Positions 49,837-61,278 of a stretch of 64,000 bases of DNA are shown here, in pieces. Both the position numbers and the translations under genes were made by a program. This DNA is from Grifola frondosa (lineage: Eukaryota > Basidiomycota > Agaricomycetes > Polyporales > Grifolaceae): NCBI GenBank assembly GCA_001683735.1, contig LUGG01000013.1, positions 124,001 through 188,000 of the forward strand, in the 5' to 3' direction. Below the pieces are notes generated by a model that was given only the letters and a program-made list of their open reading frames with translations, did no database searches and was not told the origin of the DNA. The first letter of the stretch is position 1. The number at the start of each line of letters is the position of its first letter.

Positions 49837-52257
49837 ATGTCTCTTCAAGGTCTTATCTCTGGAGCAGAATGTGCCGTACCGTTCAACCCTCTCTCGCAAG
49901 TCTTGAAGCATACAGAGGGAGATCGTAGTTTGCAACAGGTTGGCTACGTCCTTGAGTGTGCAGAAATTGTACTGAATGATTGAATCAGGATAGGATTGCT
50001 GGTCCTTCATCCGCAAGGGTGCGTTTCGTGAATTATCTCGCATGTTAAATCAACTAATTAACCTCTGACGGTAGCTCCATCATCTTCCGACGACCTCTTC
50101 TGCTCCCGGAACCGAGCGCGATATCGCGCTTGCACGCCAATTTTTTGACATGACCTCGCAGCGCTCTGCTGCTCCCTCTGCGTTCTCCGCTCCACGTCAG
50201 CTACCTCCACCAGAAGCGGCAAAAATGATGGGCACAATGGGGTCTAATCTAAATGCAGCGTGGGCCGAGATGCTGGAAGGGCAGTCGAATCGCATGAGGC
50301 ATAGTGAACCTAGTTCCTCTGCATGGACGTCGCAGTTCGATGGTGGCGCACAGCTCTCGGGCCCCGGACCATCCTTGCAGCAGCAGAATATACATCAGCA
50401 GTCTGAATGTACGTATTAGTATCTTCGTCGTGCATTTAGTGCACTTACATTGTGCACCGCAGTCGGGCAGATGCCGTTCATGGCTAATACGTCATACTCT
50501 GGAGGAATGTCGTATGGGCCGGCAGCGTACAACATGAGCATGTCGCCGGGATTTGCCCAAATGACAGAGAACGGCAAGGGGAAGGGCAAGGAGATCGATT
50601 TTGAAGCGGCGTTCGCTCAGGTCACTGCGTCCTTGTCTGCTGATCAAGTTGAAGACTCCAGGACAGCTCGCCTCGCCAGTATCGAAGATGCCTTGCGCAA
50701 CACGACTTTAGAAGACGCCCAGAAAGACAAAGATAATTTGGAGCTCGGTACTGATTTCGAGAAGTGCGTATCGTGCCTCGCAATTTGTTGATTCCCTTAT
50801 TTATTGCGGACGTTAACATTGTAGAGTCTGGGATAACCTCCAGCAGTCCGAAATTCCCCCTCCTAAAGAGGATATGGCCAAGTGGGAAGCTCAATTTAAC
50901 CAGATGATGTCTGCGGAGCGTGACGATCTGGACTACGATTATGGCGGCATGATGAAATCCGCATGGGAAGACGGCCTCAATGAATACGATATCCTGCAAG
51001 ACCAGGCAATTCAGTTCGACGACAATGGGTTGCCCATACTGGGGGAATACGTCTTTGGTACATCATCTGGTCTTATTCCCTCCAAATATTGGTCCTAATG
51101 AAGTCGTGTAGAGAAGGACAACAGGTATCTGGACCCTTCAGCGTCCACGCGTTCTGCCCTCCAGGATGCAAAGGATCTACTGGCACAAAATGGATCTCTG
51201 TCGGAAGCTGCGTTACTGCTGGAGGCAGCCATTCAGAAAGGTGAGCTAGGGGAGGGTGGCTATGAGGCATGGATACTGCTGGGAGAGACCAGAAGCATGG
51301 ACGAGCGTGAGGCTGCAGCTATGCGCGCCCTCACAGAAGGCGTCAAGAGAGCAGAGCAAGCCGGCGCTGCGGGCGAAGGCATGCTAGTAAGTCCACGATT
51401 TATTTGGTCATCTTTCTGGCTGACCCACTTTCGTCCAGTCACTTGCTATCTCGTTCACAAACGAATCTCTGGAGAGAGCGTCACATGCTATGCTTCTGCG
51501 CTGGCTGCAGGCCCGGTTTCCTTCTGTTGAGATCCCCGAGAAGGCGTGGCAGTCGCTGTCGAACTCGGCTTGGCACTCGCATGACCAGGTCACGGAGGTG
51601 TACCTCAAGCTCGCGCGCGAGCAGTACAGTCGCGGAGAGGTCGACCCCGATGTGCAAATCGGCCTTGGGGTGCTGTTCTACACGAACAGCGACTTCAGCC
51701 GTGCAAAGGACTGCTTTGAGGCCGCTTTGAGGATACGGCCCAAGGCAAGATACTCATGTTACCACGTCGTACTTGATCACGCTGAACAGTCTTCTAGGAT
51801 TACTTGCTTTGGAACAGACTGGGCTCTTCGCTCTCCAATGGCAACAACCCGGAGGAGGCCCTCGGTGCATACCGTGAAGCCCTCCATTTACGACCGACGT
51901 ATACTCGCGCGATATACAACGTGGGCGTAGCTTGTGCGTTTCTCATTCTTCTTTATACATGTCGACTTTCTAAATGCTAATTACATAACGCTGTAGGCCT
52001 GAATATCGGCGCACATAAAGAGGCTGCTGAGCACTTCCTGAGTGCGCTGGCTATGCAGGAGTCCTCGGGCGGTGAGAAGAGCGACCAGTTGTGGATCACT
52101 CTTCGTCGTGCCTTCCTAGCCATGGTACGTCCTTCCCTTTTAGTGTGTTGTTTGCAACCATTCGATATTCGCAATTCAGAGCCGACCCGACCTCGCGGAC
52201 CAGGCGAAGTCCACAGCAAATGTGGAAGATTTCCGTAGAGAGGGGTTTGACTTTTAG
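49837..52257 (+). CDS. PEX5: Peroxisomal targeting signal 1 receptor PEX5
   Basis: This is the cytosolic receptor that binds C-terminal PTS1 tripeptides and docks at the peroxisome. [20 protein letters not shown] is the conserved N-terminus, with the Cys at residue 12 that is monoubiquitinated in yeast and human PEX5. [12 protein letters not shown] follows. Several diaromatic-type W-x3-F/Y-like motifs are spread over the disordered half ([35 protein letters not shown]). The TPR half contains [88 protein letters not shown] and [17 protein letters not shown]. It ends DFRREGFDF, about 600 residues. No frame lesion seen. Confidence 0.93.
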
Positions 52258-52757
52258 ACCGATGGCGTTGTGTAGTATGTACAATGTAAAGCTACGTTTC
52301 AATGCTTTATTCTTGTTGTGTCTTCAAACGTTAGAAGGGGCTTCGTAGCTCGCGTAACCCCTTCATTGAAATGCTTGAGCGTTCATTGTCAGACCTGTTT
52401 CGACGAATATCACCACACTCTATGTTAACTGGTCAAATTGTTCTATCTCACGGCGACTCGCGCGCATCGCTGCCCTCTGATATTTATATCGACTTTCCTC
52501 TGATTTGTATTTGGCACTGAGACCAGCCAATGAAAATGCAGAGATATGGAATGTGGTACCGAGAGGACGGCGGGAAAGCAGAAATGAATGGCGTGCTGGA
52601 TATCGATTTGACGCGAGTTGGTATACGTCGGTCCGTCAAATTCCGCAAGAGGAAGATCGTCTAGATCATGTTTGGGTCATGTTACTCTCCGAGTATTTCT
52701 GAAAAGATGTCCGCCAAAAATACAACGGCCCAATACTCTTCTTCTTTCACTGCCACG
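52258..52757. other. Intergenic region, PEX5 / ILV3
   Basis: No gene seen. Confidence 0.45.
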
Positions 52758-55700
52758 ATGTCTGCAAACGCAGGAGATGTCGAAGATGTTCGCTCTTTCC
52801 GTTATCCTGTCCGACCTGTCATGTACTGAGGATGCTTTGGCAGTCATACCTTGCCCAAGGCCTCGGGCTCGAGCAATGTGGTACTCAACAAATATTCAGG
52901 CCAATTGACTCAGAACAAAGTATGCTCATCCTCGATGCAAGAGGTCGATATGCTGATCCGCCGGTTTCGTAGATGCGTGGAGGTGCCCAAGCTATGCGTA
53001 CGTGCTAGTCGAGGCGCGTGTCAGTCTGGATTACGATACGATGCTTGTATATAGTCTACGCTGTGGGTTTGACTGAGGAGGACATGAGCAAGCCTCAGGT
53101 GCGCACGTCTCGAAAGCAGTCGTAACCGGAAAGCTCATGATGGCTTTGCCCAGATCGGTATCTCCCCCATATGGTGGGAAGGTGAGTTTTGCAGTGAACC
53201 ATTGATGTGTGCGAAGTAGCTGATTATCTTCCAGGCAACCCTTGTAACTCGCATTTGGTCAGTCAAATCTGTGTCGTTTCCGCCATTCTGTCTTACCCCG
53301 CGCCTATAGTTGGATCTCGCATTTAAGATCAAGGAGGGTTGCAAACAGGAAGGATTGGTCGGCCTGACATTCAATACCATCGGCGTTAGGTGTGTTCTTC
53401 GTTGGTTTTAGGATATCTAATGCTGACCTATAACAGTGATGCCATTACTATGGGCACTGAGGGTGAGTTGTTACGATGCAGACTTTGTTCGCGTATACTG
53501 AATGACGATGAATGAAGGCATGAGATATTCGTACGTAATTCATTCTCCGTGAAGTCAATCTATACTCAACCCGAAATTCGCTTCAGGTTGCCGAGTCGCG
53601 ACATTATTGCGGATTCCATTGAAGCGGTGCGTAATTATATTCGTTGTACGATCGGGTTGTACTAATTTTATTCAGGTTACGCTTGTGAGGGCTTTTACAT
53701 GCGCTTCACTCCTGTGAGATTTGACTGTTTTGCAAGGCACAACATTACGATGGCAACATCTCCGTGCCAGGGTACGCAGATCGCTTTGATCGCAACATCT
53801 TTTCAAATTCTAACATCCCATGTCCCTCTAGATGCGACAAGAATATGCCCGGCTGTGTCATCGCAGCTGCCCGCCACAATCGACCCACTGTCATCGTCTA
53901 CGGCGGTACGATCCAGCCCGGTGTGCGGACTGTCGACTGCCCCGCCCTGGGACACCACAAAGGCGACAACATGACCGCCGCTGATGCCTTCGAGTCTTAC
54001 GGCAAGTCCGTTCCTCCATGTCGTCGTTCATGCGATACTGACGGATATCTCGCAGGTGCATTTGCCGTTGGCAAAATCGACGAGGAACAGCGCCTGGATG
54101 TCGTCCGCCATGCATGCCCCGGACCCGGTGCCTGCGGCGGGATGTTTACGTTCGTCCCATTTATCCTCCCGTTTTAATGCCCTTTATCTGATGAATTTAT
54201 AGCGCAAACACCATGTCGAGTGCGCTCGAGGTGCTGGGAATGTCGCTGCCCTACTCTTCTAGCATCCCGGCAACGTATCCCGGTACGAACACGATGGCCC
54301 ATATATACACGGGCAATGAACTGAGCTATGAGCAGAAAAGGTACAGGAGTGCTACAAGGCTGCCAAGTATCTGAAGAAGCTGCTTGAGCTCGATCTTAAG
54401 CCTAAGTGCGAGCATGATTTATAAAGCGGTTGAAGTTCTATATTGACCGGAGTTTGCAGGGACATCATGACCCGCGGGTCTTTCTTGAACGCCATTGCCA
54501 TTGTGAACGTCCTTGGAGGATCTACGAATTCGGTGAGATTGTCCACGTGAATAGCTTGTGTTAATGCAGCCCAATCTCACACCATCTCGCAGGTGCTCCA
54601 TTTGTTGGCGATGGCCCGAGCCGCGGACGTCGAGCTCAACATCGACGACTTCCAGAAGGTAGCCGACAGGACACCTTATCTCGCAGACCTCAAGTATTCG
54701 TCATTATCTCTTCGTCACAAGCGCAGTGTATCTGACGTTGCGCTACAGGCCCTCCGGCAAGTACGTTATGGAGGACCTGCACAAAGTCGGCGGCATCCCC
54801 GCGCTGGTCAAGTACCTGCTGAAGAACACCGACCTCATCGACGGCAGCCAGATCACCGTCACCGGCAAGACGCTGGCGGAGAATGTCGCGGATGCGCCAG
54901 ACCTGGACTTCGAGAAGCAGGACGTTGTCCGCTCACTCTCCAACCCCATCAAGCAGGTGAGGGTGTTGCCGCGACCGACATGAGTGGGTGTAGATACTGA
55001 ACTGCTGATGTAGACTGGCCATCTTACCATCCTGCGCGGAAACCTGGCTCCCGAGACTGCGGTCGCGAAGCTAACTGGGAAGGAGGGATTGCGATTCGAG
55101 GTGCGTCGCCGGCGGTTACTACAGACGTTCGATCCCTTACAATCATGTTCCAGGGTGTGGCGAGGTGCTTCGACACGTACGTTTTCCACGCGCTATTATC
55201 ATATTTCTATGCTGACCAGATGTGAACAGTCTTGCGCCCTTCTATACTGCGCTCGAGGCTGGCGAGATCAAGCCCGGCACCGTGGTCATCTTCCGGTACC
55301 AGGGCCCCAAGGGTGCCCCCGGTATGCCAGAGGTCGGTATATGCGCAGTAGTAGAATGAAAAGACCACGCTGAATGCCACTTCTCCAGATGCTTGGCCCC
55401 ACTGGCGCTCTCATGGGTGCCGGCTTGGGTGGCAAGACTGCTTTGATCACCGATGGTCGGTTCTCCGGCGCCTCTCGCGGCTTTATCATCGGTAAGCCCG
55501 TGTTGCGTACCATAAGTGGCATTGAATATTCACTGTTATTACAGGTCATGTCGTGCCCGAGGCATTTGTGGGCGGGCCCATTGCGCTCGTCAAAGATGGC
55601 GACAAGATCGTCATCGACTCAGCGAGTAGGGCCATCAACTGGCTCGTCGACGAGGCGGAGCAAGCGAAGCGCAAGGCAGAATGGGAGGCGCAAGGCAAGC

Positions 55701-55838
55701 GCGAGTTCAGGGAGAAGAGGGGTGTGCTTTTCCGCTACGCTCGGGATGTCGCTGTGAGTGGTTTTTGCTTGCCATTAACCCACTTTGCTAACTCGATGTA
55801 CCATCTAGCCCGCAAACGTTGGCGCGTACTGCGACTGA
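52758..55838 (+). CDS. ILV3: Dihydroxy-acid dehydratase, mitochondrial
   Basis: This enzyme catalyses the third common step of valine, leucine and isoleucine synthesis, using an Fe-S cluster and Mg2+. Landmarks in order: [72 protein letters not shown] (cluster Cys), [87 protein letters not shown] and [19 protein letters not shown]. It ends PANVGAYCD at 55838. Many introns, all in frame from about 52,850 on. The first exon is unsure: from ATG 52758 the frame meets an in-frame TGA at about 52829, so a missed intron or base must exist there. Confidence 0.93.
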
Positions 55839-56085
55839 GCGTGTATATGGATTTAAAGCAGATACGCCGGTGTACGAGAGATCTTGGGTTACATTAACAA
55901 AACAAACTTGTATCCGTGTGTTAGTAGGGTCACAATGCAGTTCTAGGTCGTCAAGATCCTAGCTGTGAGTGGTATATTATGGGTTGCCTCCCCATGAATC
56001 TGGATGAGATATTAGTTAGAGAACAGCTGAGGGAAAGTATGCTTACTCTATAAATTAAGCCAAGCTGTACAAGAAGTATGCGCAT
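55839..56085. other. Convergent 3' flanks of ILV3 and the membrane protein gene
   Basis: AT-rich, no gene seen. Confidence 0.4.
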
Positions 56086-56886
56086 TTAAATATGCGGGGG
56101 GTCCGTTAGCGTGGACAATGACGGCCCCACAACCTGGGATAATCGCGGTGGAGCAGAGTTAGAATGTGTAAGGGGTTGCACAGAGGGCCCCGATGGTGAG
56201 ACCTCCCTTTCCTCGTCGATATGGGCGATAGGTACGGTCTTCGCATGCCGCCGCTCATCTCCATGGGAGACCCTTGGTTCGTCCACGAATACATTCTCCC
56301 CAGGGGATAACTGTCCTTTGATGATTGCCGGATCTGGGGTATGATGAAGGCTTCGACCTCCTTTGGCGAATCGAGCAGTTGTCGGTGGCTTCTGAACCCT
56401 GCGGCGTGCGCGCGTTTCGACGTCCGGACTCGCCTGAAGATGTAGACTATGAGCCCGATGATCCATGCGACGCCAACGATGCCGCCTGATATGGCGCCGG
56501 AAAGAATGGGAGTTAATGCTCTATGGCTGAATGCAAATGTCTGTGAGGGAGGCCGCAACAATTGCGAAAACGCCTGACTGACCCGTGCAACGATGCTTCC
56601 GCAGATTGGGAAGCTGATTCCGCATCCATGGCCGTAAATGTGGGCATACCTGTTAACGTTTGATCTGGGATGACTATCAGAAGACACGAAGAAGACGCCT
56701 TGCGTTGTCGTGAAATTACTCGAAATTTAGACTCCTGAAACTCCTCGACCTCAGGGAGTGTGGTGAATGCGGCAGCGAGTTCCCAAAGAGCGAAATCAAC
56801 GTCGACGACAACGACAGTGGACTGGAATATGGGGAGAGGGTGAGGAGCGAGTGTATGCTGCCATGCAGACTTTGGTACTCTCATGC
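56086..56886 (-). CDS. Putative single-pass membrane protein (short)
   Basis: I do not recognise a named family. The clearest part is one transmembrane helix, SGGIVGVAWIIGLIVYIF, followed at once by a basic stop-transfer RRVRTSKR. The tail is Pro/Ser-rich (KGQLSPGENVFVDEPR, HIDEEREVSPSG). This design, an ectodomain then one helix then a disordered tail, is common in basidiomycete surface proteins. Here the ectodomain is short (about 120 residues from a possible ATG at 56886, beginning MRVPKSAWQH), so the gene may be truncated or its 5' exons missed. The tail needs one extra base in the four-G run at 56336-56339 (plus strand) to stay in the better frame. Confidence 0.45.
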
Positions 56887-56910
56887 GGTCATGATGGATC
56901 CTCGTCAAGT

Positions 56911-58111
56911 GGCCTGACCGCCGCGCGCCAACTCAACGCAAACTCAACGTGTCTGTCCCGAACTCGTCATCGTCGCGGCAGGATCACGTTGGTACATCTT
57001 TTCTTTCTAATGCGGGACTTAGAGAACCTATACGATGTTTCAAGGACATTTGGTGTGCGTGCCCGCGATGACGGAGCGACCCTTTGAAGAAGGTTGATTT
57101 GTGCCCTTGCTTGTCAAGGGTTCTTGCCAGGGCTTATTCGTGGGAACCATTTGACCATTCTGTATTGTGATTGGTCACAACCTATCATTACCGTATAAGA
57201 GTAATGTCATATCATATTCTATTTTATTTATTCACTTGAGGTAATTAAGGTAATTGAACCCAAGCAAGGGTTCAGCCGACGACAGTCGGCACTTCCAAGT
57301 TGAGAAGTCTCTCTCCAATATAGGCGCTCTACACCTTCCGCGCATTCCCCACTGCCTCTCACTGCTACGAGCCGACACAGTGATGACGCACCATCGCGGG
57401 CGACTGTGTCTTGCAGATGTGCATTTTCGGGTGGTCAAAGTCCGCCATCTGCAGTTATACGACGTTCGGTACAACAATTGACGCAGAATTAAACTTTGCT
57501 GTTCTTCGCCGGTATATGTGTTGTTGCGTGACGGCGGAGAATCGCACAACTCTCTCTTGGACACAGCGCATCGCTCGATGCATGATTACATGTTGGCCAA
57601 TGCCACCTCAACAGCGGTCCACCACCGGCTTTATCCTTATCTCTTCTGACCGTAGTTGATACGCAGCCGGTGCTTCGACTTCCTTCATTTGTGCACCTTG
57701 AGTCCATGCTGTTGTATCATATTCCCAGAAGATGTCGCGGCCAATCAAGCTGTTCTCTGCATTGTCCATCTTACTGATGTCTAGCATGGTTCACAGGGCC
57801 GCGTTGCAATTTATTCGGAAGTGAGATATCATTGCAGTCATCTCAACTGCTCATGGTGAACCCTCAAATGTTCCTTCGCATACTCAGCCATGATACGTCG
57901 ACGTCTTAAGTGAACTTTATCAGCAGTGTTTGAATGCGGAGTGGCGGTGCTGAGATGAACTCTTCGCATTGGTACGTCTTCTTCCGTTGGACCATTCATG
58001 TAATATAATAGTGATTTGTACGAAACGACGCCTCATAACGCAGCACGGATACGATCAATCAGACCACAACAACTAAAAGGTGAAGGCAGTAATGTCGTCC
58101 TCAAATGTGGA
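56911..58111. other. Intergenic region upstream of the isolated DUF6533 copy
   Basis: No gene. From about 57,740 (tccatcttactgatgtctagcatggttcac) it is a decayed relative of the promoter-side end of the array spacers, so copy 4 carries part of its original upstream DNA. Confidence 0.5.
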
Positions 58112-58116
58112 TATAA
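58112..58116 (+). promoter_or_regulatory. TATA box of DUF6533 copy 4
   Basis: TATAA in gtggatataagag, 68 bases before the ATG, as in array copies 1 and 3. Confidence 0.55.
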
Positions 58117-58183
58117 GAGCATGATCTCGCAATCCTTGCTAAACCATTGAGTCCTTGGCAAGTCATTCGGACTACCTAGTACA

Positions 58184-59819
58184 ATGTCGTCCTCTGTCAG
58201 CACCGAAGAGGATCAGCAACTGTGGGTAATGCTCACCGCGACCTTTTCTTATCTAATGTATGTTATTGCACAGCTTCATCGGAATATGTTGTAGTATATC
58301 GGCAACCGGTCAGTGGTTCACTTATGATCTCGAATCATTTCCTCATTCCTATTTGTCGCAGCTTTCCTGGCTTATGAATACCTTGTTCGTGAATATCAAC
58401 ACGTGTGGAAGCGTCCATTTTCGGCGGCCACCTTAGTATTCTTGCTAGCAAGATATCCGATTATTCTAGCATATAATTTTGACCTTCCAACGATATATCT
58501 ACTGTCAACAAGGGTACATTTCTCGTCCTATTACTGTAAGCTGTCTTAACCCACTCAAAACCAGAGCTGTTCCGCGTTCACTTGGTTGCCGATAGCTTTG
58601 GAGCTATGCTTCAATTTCCTCGTACCTGGTGAATTCCCAATGGTTATATGATGTTCTCGCTTCTGACTCGCCATTTGTGTTCTGTGAAGCATTCTCGGGT
58701 CTCCGAGTGTATGCGTTGTCTGGTCGGAGATGGCCAATTGCTTCATTGGTATTCATACTGTCACTGGTCCCCGTCGATATTGCACTAGTGAGTCCTGCTC
58801 TCTGCATTGAGCTCAGCAAGAATTAAAGTGCGACACATGCTTCTAGTTTGCGAATATGCGGCAAGTAGTGGTTGTAGCTCCACCGCCCATCAATTGTGCA
58901 AAAGCCTATTTGGTCTCTTCAAAGCTCGCAAACATGTCAGTGAAATTCATTCATGTCAGTACTGTCCCTGATGTCATATAGATGTATGTGATACTATCGG
59001 CATCATGCTGCTCAATTGCTCAGCTCTTGTAAAACTCGCAGTGACGTATGTACTCGTTCTTGCAGTAACCGTATACCAAACGTCGTGGAGAAGACGAGGT
59101 GCCGCAGAGGCTAATCTGCGGACTCCATTGCACACTTTGATCTTGAGGGATGGTGAGTATTGATTCCCACCTCAATATGTGCACCGACTTAATGCACCTC
59201 CATCAGGTACAATATACTTCTTGTGAGTTGCGAATAATTAAGACGGGTCTGATGTTATCTTAACAATCATGCACCTCATAGAGTCTTGTTGATCTTGAAC
59301 ATTACAGATATCGTGCTGATATATTTGGGAGAAACTCTTGTAAGTAGATTTATGTCTCGCATCCTTGCCGATACTCACTCACGAGGACCACGCACCATCA
59401 TCAGGGATCCTACTCGTATATCAGCCAGTTCATCGACCCGTCAGTAACCGCGATTAATTTCTGTTCATTTTGGTTTCCGTTGATATCCGTTATCATACAG
59501 AATAGCGGCAGTTATCATATCACGGTTCATGCTCAACCTCCGCGAGGTCGATGTATCCCAGCGCGGCACAGAAGATCCAAGTCGCCCATCGTTTGTCGGC
59601 TCAATCCAGCTTTCGGCTTTCATCGAGCCACTAGGTGCCCCTCTGGAGCACGAATTATCGTTCTCTGCGATCGATGCTGGTTCCTTGAACAAGCAAGGAG
59701 CCGGTGCAGAGTGCGACCACGAGGACGTGCTGGTTCATGACGAGGAAATGATTTCAGGCCAGATCAGTATTCGTGGGTCCCCTAAAGCCGAACCTGGTCC
59801 GTCCGAAGTCAGGGTATGA
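58184..59819 (+). pseudogene. DUF6533 dispersed copy 4, probably degenerate
   Basis: This copy is homologous exon by exon with the array genes, starting MSSSVSTEEDQQL and ending with the native AEPGP-type tail. It differs in three places. Twelve bases of the family core are missing near 58,385, so the sequence goes from YEYLV straight to REYQHVW. About 30 bases are missing near 59,050, shortening the helix before the HQTYW-like motif, both in frame. The stretch holding the donor of the long intron (gtatcttgtcgac in copies 1-3) is also gone near 58,963, leaving no donor of matching phase. The frame then meets a stop (tag) at about 58,979. It may be a pseudogene or be spliced differently. Confidence 0.65.
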
Positions 59820-61278
59820 GCTATTACCACACATTATTTCAGTTCGTGTGACATTGCTTTCTTATCTGCATGCGCTGATGCTGACCCCCGAAGAAAGACG
59901 ATGTTGGAATTGGAGTTCGTCTGGCAATGCCTTTGATACTTTCTTGAATGTGGCAATCCTGAGACGGTTGATCGGGGCCGTTATAAATCCGCTAGCAGAT
60001 CTGTACTAATAGTACTCTCATTGCCGCTGCCGGTCCGCCTCCTAGTGTCATGAGCGGCACCAAGCAGGTCTTGGTTGTGCACGTAGCGATGATTGTGAGG
60101 CCGGTCTCGTGCATAACAACAAAATATCTTCGTCAACGTAGTCCTCTGTCTATGTGGGTGAACAAACCTAGGCTCCGCACGCAGCAGCGAATGGTGAGCA
60201 AGCTACCTCGTTTGAAGAGAATGAGCGCTCATGAGTTCGACACTCAACGCTACGGTCATAGAAGTCTGCAGGCCTGACTCGATTCGAACGGCGGTCACCA
60301 ATATGCCTAGACAGTAGAGCTTGAATTTGCTTCCATCGGCGCTCAAGCTTAAGCGACGGAGGCTGAAGTTGGGCTTACAATGAATGAACTGACGGGACGG
60401 TAAGCAACACAGAAAGTTTGACGTTCTATCTCGGAGGGACCACTTGCTGGCATTTAGTTCCTTCTTGGAACGCATTGCTGAGCTGGTGATCGCGTGGCAA
60501 GCCCTCTCGAGGACCTCGGCTCGCTTAACAAGAATTCAGTGGTACGGGACTTCAGTGGTTCCGTCACTGCTTTGTTGCACCTCAGGTTGATGATACTATC
60601 AATCTCAGTTTGGAAGTTGAGTGAGTGCTTTCAAACATCGCTGACCGTCCACTTGTCTAAGCAGGATGAAAATGTGAATCCAGTATGGCATCAAGACAGC
60701 TTCTATTCCCGTTTACTTCCCTTTGGCGCCGTTGTTGCAAGTTGAATGGAATTTGGGTGTCAAAGGCTGACCACTGCGAAAACTGCACAGGTATCGTTAG
60801 AAGGATCAGCATGGTGAGTTTATTGCGGCATCAGGGTGACTTGTCTGTGCGACGATCTCATATGACCGATCATGTGCGGATCATAGTTAGGAAGCGATAT
60901 TGCGTACGTCTTCGTATCTCGCATTACTGAACTGGTGGATGTTAATAATATTGACACTCGGATGCTCCAAGCCTCCGCTACAGCATCAATGTCGCAGTGC
61001 GCTAGTTCGAACACTTCTGCGAAGGTCGACTGGCCACATGATGCAGGATTACGCTGCTTGAACAGACCGCATACTACAGGACCGATACTCTCGCCGAAAT
61101 AGTGTCTTCTCTCGTATTGCACTATGGTACGAGACAGACTCCACTAATACGTGGCCTCACGCTCCTTCGTTCTGGCATAAAAGGATGTATGCTAAGAGCC
61201 AAACCTCCCAGACGATTGCCCCCGTCTTTCTGTCAGTCCTCGTTCCTCTGAATCGCTATCCTGCTACACACTCTAGAG
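59820..61278. other. Gene-poor stretch between DUF6533 copy 4 and the fungalysin gene
   Basis: Both strands hold only fragmentary frames of at most 100 codons with no recognisable motif. A TATA-like GCATAAAAGG at about 61175 belongs to the fungalysin promoter. Confidence 0.45.
61175..61184 (+). promoter_or_regulatory. TATA-like box of the fungalysin gene
   Basis: GCATAAAAGG lies about 95 bases before the ATG, followed by a C/T-rich leader. Confidence 0.5.

Noticed and set aside
60230..60310. tRNA-like T-arm (gttcgaatc on the minus strand)
   Set aside because: It resembles a pol III B box, but the flanking bases do not form a T stem and there is no acceptor, D-arm or anticodon arm.
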